From Magnetococcales bacterium (lineage in GTDB: Bacteria; Pseudomonadota; Magnetococcia; Magnetococcales; Magnetaquicoccaceae), in the NCBI GenBank assembly GCA_015231375.1, contig JADGBT010000028.1:1-53600 (forward strand): a stretch of 53,600 nucleotides of DNA, in the 5' to 3' direction. This document shows, piece after piece, positions 1 through 9,800 of the stretch. The notes beneath the pieces were generated by a model. That model made no database searches, was not told where the DNA came from, and saw only the letters and a program-made list of their open reading frames with translations. Made by a program: the position numbers and the translations under genes. How positions within the stretch are numbered: the stretch's first letter is position 1; each line of letters begins with the position of its first letter.

Positions 1-141
1 TCCGAAGGAGCGGGCGAATGCTCGTTACCTCTTTGTCCTCCTGCTGACCAAGGGGGATGCGCTGTTTTTGGGTGTCGGGCTGGCCGCCTACGGTGAAATC
101 GCTGCTCTGCTCGTGATTTCAATTCATCAACCGACATCAGA
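1..141. other. left edge, no assignable gene
   Basis: Several frames are open across this short edge on both strands, so no reading frame can be chosen. One plus frame with a hydrophobic stretch ends at a TGA at 143-145. Nothing recognisable was seen. Confidence 0.3.
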
Positions 142-444
142 TTGAAACGGTTTTATCAACGGGCTGGTAGAGTTCGCATCAACCCAGGACATCTGATATC
201 TATGCTGCTTTACAAAACAATATACAAATGGTCTCGCGAACATTCAATAAACAAATGGTACGCCGTCATAACTCTCCCTTATTACAGAATATTAAAAACA
301 TATGGTTTCCCATACAGAGAAATCAACAGACATACTTTCCATGGCGATGCTGTTCCAACATTACTGGTATCTCTAAATTTATATAATGCCGAACAGGATC
401 TGCTGACACACAATAAAAAACTATTCGAATGGTTTGACTCTTAA
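142..444 (+). pseudogene. C-terminal fragment of a FeeM / PEP-CTERM-type acyltransferase
   Basis: The roughly 100-residue product resembles the C-terminal half of the N-acyl amino acid synthase / autoinducer-synthase-like acyltransferases: LLYKTIYKWSREHSINKWYAV, then a YGFPYREINR stretch and a closing hydrophobic strand. Members are normally more than twice this length and carry the acyl-ACP-binding N-terminal half, which is absent because the frame is closed by a TGA at 94-96. The only near start is a TTG at 142. The stretch is strikingly AT-rich compared with everything after 450. I infer a transferred and truncated gene. A very short functional variant cannot be excluded but is unlikely. 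Confidence 0.5.
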
Positions 445-471
445 CCCCAATCCTCACCAAACCCACCCCCC

Positions 472-675
472 TCACCCGCCATCCCGATCCCGCATCAAAT
501 TAGGGTTGGCCGGGTCGATAATCTCCTCGTCCATGGGGCGACCGGCCAGCATACGGGTCAAACCCACGGTCACGGGACGCCGCAATCCGGCAGGCAGGGT
601 TTCCGTGGAGTCCGGGGAAGCGGTTGTGTCCGTTCCCTCATCATGCGCGATTGCCTTTGAGCGGGTTTCCGTCAT
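472..675 (-). CDS. small hypothetical protein (67 aa)
   Basis: Unrecognised 67-residue polar protein with an acidic Thr/Ser-rich N-terminal half and a C-terminal stretch LRRPVTVGLTRMLAGRPMDE. The start is set by a strong AGGAGG (complement of 684-689) eight bases upstream of the ATG at 675. A second ATG six bases upstream lies too close to that site. It is divergent from the radical SAM gene, with 85 bases between the two starts. The longer minus-strand frame running into the radical SAM gene is antisense shadow. No signal peptide or membrane segment is visible. The evidence for a real gene is the ribosome binding site and divergent position, not homology. Confidence 0.5.
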   Translation of the reverse strand: MTETRSKAIAHDEGTDTTASPDSTETLPAGLRRPVTVGLTRMLAGRPMDEEIIDPANPNLMRDRDGG

Positions 676-760
676 AATCATGGCCTCCTGATCGGATGTG
701 GATCGTCCGATACGATCCCGAATCGAACCACAGTCTAGCACAAATCGCGCGATCATAAAT

Positions 761-2263
761 ATGGCAGAAATCATTCTGACCACCTTCAATGCCCGCTTTT
801 CCCACCCTTCCATGGGATTGCGCTGTCTGCTGGCCGGTCTGGGAAAATGGCGGGAAAAGGCCCGTCTGATCGAATTCGACCTGGAAAAACGTCCCGAAGA
901 GGCGGTGGAGGCGATTCTGGCCCAACAACCGCGCCTTGTCGGCTGCGGGGTGTATGTCTGGAACACCGAACTAGTCACCCGCTTCGCCACCTTGCTGAAA
1001 AAAATCAGGCCGGAAGTGGTTTTGGTACTGGGAGGACCGGAGGCCTCCCACGCCCTGGACGATCACCCCCTGGCGCAACTGGCCGACCATCGGGTGGAGG
1101 GGGAGGGCGAGTTGATCTTCGCGGCGATCTGTGACGCCATCCTGGCCAACGGACCCGCCCTTCCCCGCAAAATCACGGCCCCCACCCCGGATCTGGCCAC
1201 CCTGCCTTTCCCCTATGACGAATACGACAGCCAGGATCTGGCCCATCGCCATCTGTATGTGGAATCCTCCCGGGGATGTCCCTATCGGTGCGCGTTTTGT
1301 CTTTCCTCCCTGGATGCCGCCGTGCGCCGGTTTCCGCTATCCCCCTTTCTGAAAGAAATGGAGCGGTTGCTGGAACGGGGAGGACGTCATTTCAAGTTTG
1401 TGGACCGCACCTTCAATCTGGGGGAGAAACACGCCACGGCGATTCTGGATTTTTTCCTGGCGCGCCTGGACACACCGGGGATCTTCGTCCACTTCGAGAT
1501 GGTTCCGGACCGGCTCACACCCGCCATCCGGGAACGTCTGGCCGCTTTCCCCCCCGGAACCTTGCAACTGGAGCTTGGCATTCAATCCTTCAATCCCACG
1601 GTATTGCAGGCCATCCATCGACAGCAGGACAACCTCCGCGCCGAAGAGAATCTGCGCTGGCTGCTCACCGCCACCCACGCCCACATCCATACGGATCTGA
1701 TCATCGGACTGCCACAAGAAACCCTGGAAAGCTTCGCCCAGGGCTTTGACCGCCTGATCACCATCCAACCCCATGAAATCCAGGTAGGCATTCTGAAACG
1801 ACTGGCCGGAACCCCTCTGGTCTCCTCCTGTCCCGCCGAGGAGATGGTATTCGACCCCTTCCCCCCTTATGAACTCCTGGCCAACCGAAACCTGGATTTC
1901 ATGACCTTGCGGCGACTCAAACGGTTTGCCCGTTATTGGGATCTGGTGGGCAATTCGGGTCGTTTTCCCCACACTCTGCACACGGTGTTTCATGGCCACT
2001 CCCCGTTTCAGGTCTTCCTGGCCTTTGCGGACTGGCTGTTCACCGCCACTCATCAGACCCACCAGATCGCCTTGCCCCGACTGGCCAAACTGGTGCAGGA
2101 GGGATTCTCCGCCAACCCGGTTCAAGATCCGGTTCGGGTCAATCAGGCGGTGGCGCAGGACATGCGCCAGTGGCAACAACACGGGGAGATGACCCGCGCG
2201 GCCAGGCCTCCCCCACGACAAACACGCCACCTAGCCCCTGCTGTCCCCATGGAAAAATCATGA
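761..2263 (+). CDS. B12-binding-domain radical SAM protein (DUF4080 type)
   Basis: A 500-residue radical SAM enzyme. Residues 1-130 form a cobalamin-binding-like Rossmann region with the LVLGGPEAS stretch near 88-96. The radical SAM core follows, with C173, C177 and C180 in the CxxxCxxC order that binds the SAM-cleaving 4Fe-4S cluster. The C-terminal part, rich in aromatic and basic residues around FMTLRRLKRFARYWD, matches the DUF4080 tail that usually follows this core. The family's substrates are unknown, so only radical chemistry can be claimed. The ATG at 761 begins the conserved domain directly; an in-frame upstream ATG at 698 would add 21 unconserved residues. The gene stands alone, 70 bases before a tiny HTH-like gene. 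Confidence 0.9.
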   Translation: MAEIILTTFNARFSHPSMGLRCLLAGLGKWREKARLIEFDLEKRPEEAVEAILAQQPRLVGCGVYVWNTELVTRFATLLKKIRPEVVLVLGGPEASHALDDHPLAQLADHRVEGEGELIFAAICDAILANGPALPRKITAPTPDLATLPFPYDEYDSQDLAHRHLYVESSRGCPYRCAFCLSSLDAAVRRFPLSPFLKEMERLLERGGRHFKFVDRTFNLGEKHATAILDFFLARLDTPGIFVHFEMVPDRLTPAIRERLAAFPPGTLQLELGIQSFNPTVLQAIHRQQDNLRAEENLRWLLTATHAHIHTDLIIGLPQETLESFAQGFDRLITIQPHEIQVGILKRLAGTPLVSSCPAEEMVFDPFPPYELLANRNLDFMTLRRLKRFARYWDLVGNSGRFPHTLHTVFHGHSPFQVFLAFADWLFTATHQTHQIALPRLAKLVQEGFSANPVQDPVRVNQAVAQDMRQWQQHGEMTRAARPPPRQTRHLAPAVPMEKS

Positions 2264-2333
2264 ACCGATTCGTTATCATGACAACCGGTTCATCGCCTTC
2301 AACCCTTCAACCCTGCACACGAGAAAACACACC

Positions 2334-2516
2334 ATGAGCGACCCCAAAGAAAACACCATCAGCGCCACCAACATCGCCAAAGAGATCGGCGTGAGCGATA
2401 CCAAGGTCAAAAAGGTCATCAAGGAACTTGGCATCGAACCGGCGGCCAAACGCGGCGTCTGCTGTTTCTACGCCCGGGACGACATCCCCAAAATCAAGGA
2501 AAAGCTGGGAGTCTGA
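2334..2516 (+). CDS. small helix-turn-helix-like protein (60 aa)
   Basis: A 60-residue basic protein. The segment ATNIAKEIGVSDTKVKKVIK reads like a helix-turn-helix in which the second helix would contact DNA or a partner. The C-terminal FYARDDIPKIKEKLGV resembles the end of MerR/excisionase-like winged helices. The start ATG at 2334 has only a weak purine-rich upstream site. It lies between the radical SAM gene and the convergent DUF523 gene. The charge pattern and domain-like sequence support a real gene; the DNA-binding role is inference. Confidence 0.6.
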   Translation: MSDPKENTISATNIAKEIGVSDTKVKKVIKELGIEPAAKRGVCCFYARDDIPKIKEKLGV

Positions 2517-2545
2517 TTCCCCAACCATCAAGCCGATCGCCCGGC

Positions 2546-3496
2546 TCACGCATGGTTGCGCAATTTCAGCTCCAGGGGATGGGGATGGAGATACCATTGC
2601 CCGGACAAATAAGGCGGCGCGAACTTGCGCACATAGTGATTGAGCAGGGTGATCGGCACGATCAACGGAATGCGCTCGGCCCGATAGGCGTCGAGCAACT
2701 CCAGCATTTCGGCTTTTTCGTCCGCGCTCAGATGGGCCTTGAGAAAGCCCATCATGTGCATCAGCGCATCGACGTTCTTCTTCGGGGTGGCCAGACGTTT
2801 CAAGCCTTCCATCAGCAAGGCGCCATAGGCGTCCAGGGGCAGTTCCCCACCCTTTTTTATGCCCCCCGTCACCCCTCCCAACTGACGCATGTGGGTGGGA
2901 CTGTGGGCCATGATCAAGAATTTATGCCGGGTGTGAAACGCCACCAGCGCCTGGGCTGAAGGGTTTTCCAACAACTCCCGCCAGCGCTGATAGACGAATA
3001 CCCGTTCGATGAAGTTCTCCCGCAACGCCGCATCGTTCAGCCTGCCCTCCTCTTCGATGGGCAACAGCGGAAACGCGGCCCCCAAGGCGTGAGCGAATAT
3101 CCCCACTCCCTGCTGAACAGGCATGCCATTCTCCTTATAGACCCGCACCCGCTCCAGACCACAGGAGGGGGAGTCCCGTTTCAGGATGAAACCGCACAGC
3201 CTCTCGTCTGCCAACGCACCCACCAGCCGCCCGGCGGCCTCTTGCAAGGGGAGGGTCAACTCGCGGCGGGTTTTCTGGCTGATCACCCGGGGCCGTTCCG
3301 GCTCTCCTTCCAGACGGATCGGTTCACGGGGAATACCAAAACCGGCTTCGACTTCCGGACAGACCGGCACAAAACGGAACAATGGACCGAGCACACCGGT
3401 GATGTAGCTGCTGTGTTTGTGCCCGCCATCGTAGCGGACCTCGTGGCCGAGCAGACATTGACTGACCCCGAGGGCCATGGATGACTCTTGCGACAT
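2546..3496 (-). CDS. DUF523 and DUF1722 domain protein (YbgA-like)
   Basis: A 316-residue two-domain protein. The N-terminal DUF523 domain (about 5-155) keeps three cysteines, C14, C46 and C112, in SQCLLG, PVCPE and SPSCG. In the family's characterised member, the thiouracil desulfurase TudS, such cysteines hold a 4Fe-4S cluster used to remove sulfur. The C-terminal DUF1722 domain (about 185-300) includes HKFLIMAHS and the closing YLHPHPLELKLRNH stretch. The start ATG at 3496 has AAAGGAG ten bases upstream; a longer in-frame extension to 3565 is not conserved-looking. The fused architecture is common in proteobacteria. The substrate here is unknown. It is divergent from the lipopeptide cluster and probably unrelated to it. 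Confidence 0.88.
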   Translation of the reverse strand: MSQESSMALGVSQCLLGHEVRYDGGHKHSSYITGVLGPLFRFVPVCPEVEAGFGIPREPIRLEGEPERPRVISQKTRRELTLPLQEAAGRLVGALADERLCGFILKRDSPSCGLERVRVYKENGMPVQQGVGIFAHALGAAFPLLPIEEEGRLNDAALRENFIERVFVYQRWRELLENPSAQALVAFHTRHKFLIMAHSPTHMRQLGGVTGGIKKGGELPLDAYGALLMEGLKRLATPKKNVDALMHMMGFLKAHLSADEKAEMLELLDAYRAERIPLIVPITLLNHYVRKFAPPYLSGQWYLHPHPLELKLRNHA

Positions 3497-3873
3497 GTTC
3501 GAGCGACTCCTTTGGGAAGGAAGGGATGCACGGCTTGTTTTCTTTCTCCAGGCGGATCGGTTCACCCCATCGCAAGAACCATCCCATGTGAAAAGCCGTC
3601 ACGCTGCCACCCGGGACTCAATTCAGCACCGGCAGGGAATGGCTCCACAAAGCCAGGAAAGCCCACCCGCGCCCATCAGCCCACCCATTGCCCACCGGCC
3701 AGAGGCGGTGACGACGAAAATCACCGGATTCCTTCCGAGGGTGCATGGTTCCTGGTGGAAAGAACAGGCAGAAAACGCTATACTTTCACCCTTGGCGGTC
3801 GGCATGGATCCAAAGAGGATCCTCCACGCCAAAAAAAATACCCCCTATTATCACGCAAGGAGCCGGACACCCC
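3497..3873. other. intergenic region upstream of the lipopeptide cluster
   Basis: This 377-base gap separates the divergent DUF523 gene and the first synthetase and must hold both promoters. A TATACT hexamer at 3779-3784 could be a -10 box for the synthetase, but no convincing -35 box lies at the right distance. AAGGAG at 3857-3862, eleven bases before the ATG at 3874, is the likely ribosome binding site. No hairpin operator or RNA gene was recognised. Confidence 0.4.
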
Positions 3874-6800
3874 ATGTCCCAGATGTCCCAGGAACCGTCC
3901 GGTTCCGAAGCCAATCCGCTGTCATCCGTCAAACAGGCCCTGCTGGCCGTGCGGGAGATGAGTGCCAAGCTCAAGGCCATGGAGGCCACCCGCAGCGAAC
4001 CCATTGCCATCATCGGCGCCAGTTGCCGTTTTCCCGGCAACGCCGACTCTTTGGAACCGTTCTGGGAACTTCTGAAAAACGGCGTGGACGCCATCACCCC
4101 GGTTCCGCCGGATCGCTGGAACGCCGATGCCTGGCACGATCCCGACCCGGACAAACCCGGCACCATCAGCACCCGCTTCGGAGGGTTCATCGGGGATCCG
4201 ACCCCCTTCGATCCCCAGTTCTTTGAAATCTCCCGCCGGGAGGCCGCCAGCCTCGACCCGCAACAACGTCTGCTGCTGGAACTCACCTGGGAGGCCCTGG
4301 AACGGGCCAACATTCCCCATGAGGCGCTGCGGGGCCAGTCCGCCGGGGTGTTCGTGGCCATGAGCAATGTGGATTATGCCCTGCTCATGCACAAAAATCG
4401 CGACCCCAAGGAGATCGACGCCTATTTCATCACCGGCAACGCCTCCAGCGTGGCGGCGGGACGGCTCTCTTATTTTCTCGGGGTGACCGGGCCGTCGCTT
4501 TCCGTGGACACCGCCTGCTCCTCTTCGCTGCTGGCCACCCATCTGGCCTGTCAAAGTCTGCGCCAGCGGGAGTGCGATCTGGGTCTGGTGGCCGGGGTGA
4601 ATCGCATCCTGATTCCCGAGGTGAGCGTCAACTTCTCCAAAGGACACATGCTGGCCCCGGATGGTCGCTGCAAAACCTTCGACGCCCGCGCCGACGGCTA
4701 CGCCAGAGGGGAAGGGTGCGGCGCCCTGGTGCTCAAACGGTTGTCGGACGCCCTCCGCGACAACGATACCATTCTGGCGGTGATTCGCAGCTCGGCGGTC
4801 AATCAGGACGGGGCCAGCGGCGGTTTGACCATTCCCAGCGGTCTGGCCCAGGAACGGGTGATCCGCCAGGCCCTGGCCAACGGCACGCTCAAACCCGAAC
4901 AGATCGATTACGTGGAGACCCATGGCACCGGCACCCCGTTGGGGGATCCCATCGAGGTGGATGCCCTGGCGAAAGTGTTCGGTTCCAACCGTGGCGCGGA
5001 TCGCCCGTTGATGATCGGATCGGTCAAGACCAATTTCGGCCATCTGGAATCCGCCGCCGGCATGGCGAGCATTCTCAAGACCACCCTGGCGCTGCGACAT
5101 CGGGCCATTCCCCCCCATCTGCACTGTCATACCCCCTCGCCCCACATCGACTGGAAAAAAGCCCCCATCACCGTGCCCAACCGCCTGACCCCCTGGCCAA
5201 ACACCGGCAACGAACCCGCCAGGGCCGGCATCAGCTCTTTCGCCTTTGGCGGCACCAATGTCCACATGATTCTGGAAGAGGCCCCGGCCCCGAACGCTTC
5301 CGCGTCTGCCGCCGCTCCCCTGGCTCCGCCGCCGCCCCTGGCCCTGCTCCCTCTGGCCGCCAAAAATCTGCCCGCGCTCCAGGCCCTGGCCCGACGCCAC
5401 GCCGCCCACCTGACCGACAACCCGCATCAATCCTGGTGGGACATCTGCCACACGGCAGCCACCGGTCGAACCGGATTCCGGCACCGGCTGGCCCTGGTGG
5501 CTCCGACCAGCGCCGACGCCCCGCTGCCGGAGGTGCTGAACCATTTTGCCGAAAACCGTATCGACAAAACCTTCGTGCGCGGTCGTGCCTCCTGGGGTCT
5601 GGTGCCCGGAGAGGAAAGCCCCACCGGTCTGCCTCCAAAAATCGCCTTTCTGTTCACCGGCATGGGCTCCCAATACCTGGGCATGGGACAAGAACTCTAC
5701 CAGTCTCAGCCTGTGTTCCGGGAGACCCTGGATCAATGCGATGACATCCTGCGACCCTGGCTATCCCCCTCGCTGCTGACCGTGCTGCACGGCACGGATC
5801 CGGCCCCGTTGAACCGGCCCGAATACGCCCATTCGGCGATCTTCGCCGTGGCCTGCGCCCTGACCCGGCTGTGGCGCTCCTGGGGGATCGAGCCGAGCGT
5901 GGTGCTGGGTCACAGCATCGGGGAATATGCGGCGGCCTGGGCGGCGGGCATGTTCTCCTTGGAAGAGGGATTGCGGGTGATCGTCCAGCGGGGCCGGTTG
6001 ATCGGATCCTTGGCCGCTGGCGGCAAAATGGCCCTGGTGGCCACCGGCGAGGAGGAGGTCCAACGGGCCATCGCCCCCCATGCCGCCCGCGTGGCCTTGG
6101 CGGCGATCAACGGTCCGGCCTATTGCACCATCTCCGGCGACGGGGAACGGGTGGAGCAACTCCTGGCCGACTTTGCCGAAGCGGGCATTCCCGGCCAATT
6201 GCTCAAGAGCGACCACGCGGTCCACTCGCCTTTGGTGGAGCCGATTCTGGCGGAGTTCGAGCAACTGCTGACCGCTCTCCCCCTGACCGAGCCCAAACTG
6301 GAACTGATCACCAATCTCACCGGCAAACGGGCCACGGCCCACATGGAAACACCGGGCTACTGGCGTCAGCAGATGCGTCAACCGGCGCGTTTCGCCGACG
6401 CCATTCTGGCCGCCCGACAGGCCGGATGCACTGCTTTTGTGGAAATCGGCGCCCAGCCGGTACTGATCGGACTGGGCAGCATGGCGCTGCGGGAGTTGAC
6501 CCCGGAACCCCTCTGGCTGGCCAGCCTCAAGGAGGGACAAGGTGAATGGTCGATGCTGCTGCGTTCCCTGGGCACCTTGTACACCCACGGGGCTTCTGTG
6601 GAATGGAAATCCTTCTATCGGGATTACGCCTGCCAGCGGGTCACGCTGCCCACCTATCCGTTTCAGCGTTCCTATTGCTGGTACACGGAGACCCCCACGC
6701 TCCCCACCCCCTCCCAGCCCGAACCCGTTGCGGAACCCGTCGACATGACCACCCACACCCCATCCGACAACCCCGGCCCCCGCATTCCGCAACGGCTGCA

Positions 6801-9800
6801 ACAGCTCATCGCCCAGCAGTTGCGGGCCAATCCCGAGGAGGTGGATCTGCATACCCCCTTCCTGGAGATGGGAGCCGACTCGTTGATTCTCATGGAGATT
6901 CTCCAGGCCATCGACAAGCGCTTCGGGGTACGCATCGCCATCCGGCGCATTTTCGAGGATCTGTCCACCCCCGACGCCGTGGCCAACCACATCGCCCACG
7001 CACTGCCCGCCGACTGGTGCGACCCGGACGATCAGACCCCGGCACCCGCTGCACCATCCACTGAAACACCCACCAAGACACCCGCTGCGGTCACGGCGTC
7101 CGCGCCCCAGACGACAACACTCCACCACCCCCCGGCTCCGAACGTGACGACGACGGCCACCCCGGCCACCGCCACGGCTCCGGGATCGGTCGTCGAGCAG
7201 GTGGTGATGCGACAACTGGAACTGATGACCCAACAGTTGGCGCTGCTGCGGGGAGACCCCCTCCCGGCCTCCCCGACGGCTGGCATCGCCGCGCCAGCCG
7301 GACCGCTCCCCATCGCCCCGCCCCCCGCCGCCCCGGCCAAACCCCAGGGGCAGACCGGGGGCCATTTCGCCTCGTTCCACGACCAGGACGCCAGCGCCCT
7401 CACCCCCTCCCAGCAGGCCTTCCTGGATGGTTTCATCCAACGTTACATCCAGCGCACCCAGACCTCCCGCACCCGTGCCGAACAGGAGCGGATCCACTGG
7501 GCCGATGTGCGTTCGTTGATGGGCATGCGCCCGGAAACCAAACGCCTGAGCTATCCGATTCTCTCCTCGGAGGCCACGGAGAGCGGATTCATCGATCTGG
7601 ACGGCAACCACTATGTGGATCTGGCCAGCGGATTCGGCGCCCATCTGTTCGGTTTGAAAGCCCCCTTCATCACCCAGGCCATGCAGGCCCAGATCGAAAA
7701 AGGGGTGCATCTGGGGCCCCAATCCGCCGTGAGCGGAGAGGTGGCGCGACTGATCCGGGAGTTGACCGGGGTGGAACGGGTCGCCTTTTGCTGCACCGGC
7801 ACCGAGGCGGTGATGTCGGCCATCCGGCTGGCCCGGGCCGCCACGGGACGCACCCGCATCGCCATGTTCTCCGGCTCCTATCATGGCCACTCCGACGGCG
7901 TGCTGGTGATGGCGGGCAAGGTGGATGGTCAGGCCTGCACCGTGCCCATGGTGCCCGGAGTGCCTCCGGGTCCGGTGGCAGAGACCCTGATTCTCAACTA
8001 CGACAAACCCGACGCCCTGGAAACCATCCGCGCCCACGCCGACTCCCTGGCGGCCATCCTGGTGGAACCGGTCCCCAGCCGCCAACCCACCCTGCAACCC
8101 AAGGCCTTCTTGCATCAGTTGCGCGCCTTGACCCTGGAGCTGAACATTCCCCTGATCTTCGACGAAATGATCACCGGTTTCCGCATCGAAGCCGGAGGGG
8201 CGCAGGCCCATTTCGGCGTGGAGGCGGATCTGGTCACCTATGGCAAGGTCTTGGGCGGGGGACTGCCCATGGGCGTGGTGGCGGGCAAGGTGCGTTTCAT
8301 CGATCAGGTGGATGGGGGATTGTGGCGGTTCGACGATCCAGACTCCTTCCCCAGCCACGAAACCACCCTGGCCGGTGCGGGCACCTTCCGGCGTCATCCC
8401 CTCTCCCTGGCGGCGGCCCTGGCCATTCTCACCCGCATCAAAGACGAAGGCCCGGCCTTGCACGCACGCTTGAACCAACGGGCCGAACGGCTGGAAAACG
8501 ACCTGCACGCCTTGTTCCAATCCAAAAAAGTCCCGGTGCGCATCGCCCGGTTCGGCTCCCTGTTCCGCTTTGTGCAAAGTGGCAACTTCAGCTACACCTA
8601 TCAGCCGTTGGAAATGGATCTGCTGCACTATGGGCTGATCGAAAAAGGCATCTATCTGTGGGAAGGACGCACCTGTTTCATCTCCACCGCCCACACCGAC
8701 TTAGATATGGAACAGGTGGTCAACGCGGTCAGGACCACGGTGGAAGAACTGCTGAACGCAGGCTTTTTCCCCAGCGCCGGACACACCCCCACCCCGCCCG
8801 CGCCGGTGGAAAAGATCCTCCCCTTGAGCGACGCCCAGACCCAGTTGTGGATGCTGGATCAGATGCATCCAGACAGCTCCTTGTGCAATCTGAGCTTCAC
8901 CAATCTGGAGTTGCAAGGCCCCCTGGACCCGCAAGCCCTGCACGAGGCGGCCCGTCGGGTGATCCAGCGGCACGACGCCCTGCGCACCACGATCGCGCCC
9001 CACGCACCCCGACAGACCGTGCTGCCCGCCGTGGCGTTCACCATTCCTCTCACGGATCTGTCCCACCTGGACGAATCCGCCCGTCAGGCGGAACTGACCC
9101 GCTGGTTTCAGCAAGAGGCGGCCACTCCCATCGACATCACCCAACCGCCCCCCTTCCGGCTCACGGTGATCCGTCTGCAACCCGAGCGGCATCGTCTGGT
9201 CTTCGCCGCCCACCACATCCTGATCGACGGCATGTCCCTGGTGGTGTTGCTGCGGGAGTTGTTCACCCTCTACACCGACTTGAAACAAGGCCTCTCCACC
9301 CCGTTGCCCCCGGCCATGCCCCTGGACCATTACCTGAACTGGCGGCAGGCCTGCGACCGCTCCTTGGAGATGCAACCCCACGAAGCCTACTGGCTCGACC
9401 AGTTTTCCGGCCCGCTGCCGGCCCTGGAGCTGCCCTGGGACCGCCCGCCGCGTCAGACCAGCGACTATCGGGCCGCGCGGGCGGTGCTGCGCATCGAAAA
9501 CACCCTGTACCAATCCCTCAAGAAGGTGTGCGCCCAGTTCAACAGCACCCTGTTCATGGTGCTGCTGTCCACCTATCAACTCTTCTTGCACCGGCTGTCC
9601 AACCAGGATGAGCTGGTGGTGGGCATCTTAGTGCTGGGACGGCCCCCCGCCGCCCAGAAACAACCGCTGATCGGCTACTGCTCCCACATTCTGCCCCTGA
9701 AAAGCCGACTGGAGGGCAATCCCGATTTCGCCGCGTTCTTGAAGGGGGTCAAGCAGACCCTGCTGAACGCCCTGGAGCATCAAAACTACCCCTTCGCCCG

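Noticed and set aside
698-760. Upstream in-frame start of the radical SAM gene
   Set aside because: It would add 21 residues with no resemblance to the family and run over the promoter region of the divergent small gene.
3779-3784. TATACT as a defined promoter for the synthetase operon
   Set aside because: No acceptable -35 box at 16-18 bases upstream, so it was only mentioned in the intergenic entry.
5761-8694. Long minus-strand open frame opposite the first synthetase
   Set aside because: It lies fully antisense to a domain-rich PKS/NRPS gene; the sequence is Gly/His/Gln-rich without any family motif, a known effect of GC-rich codon use.
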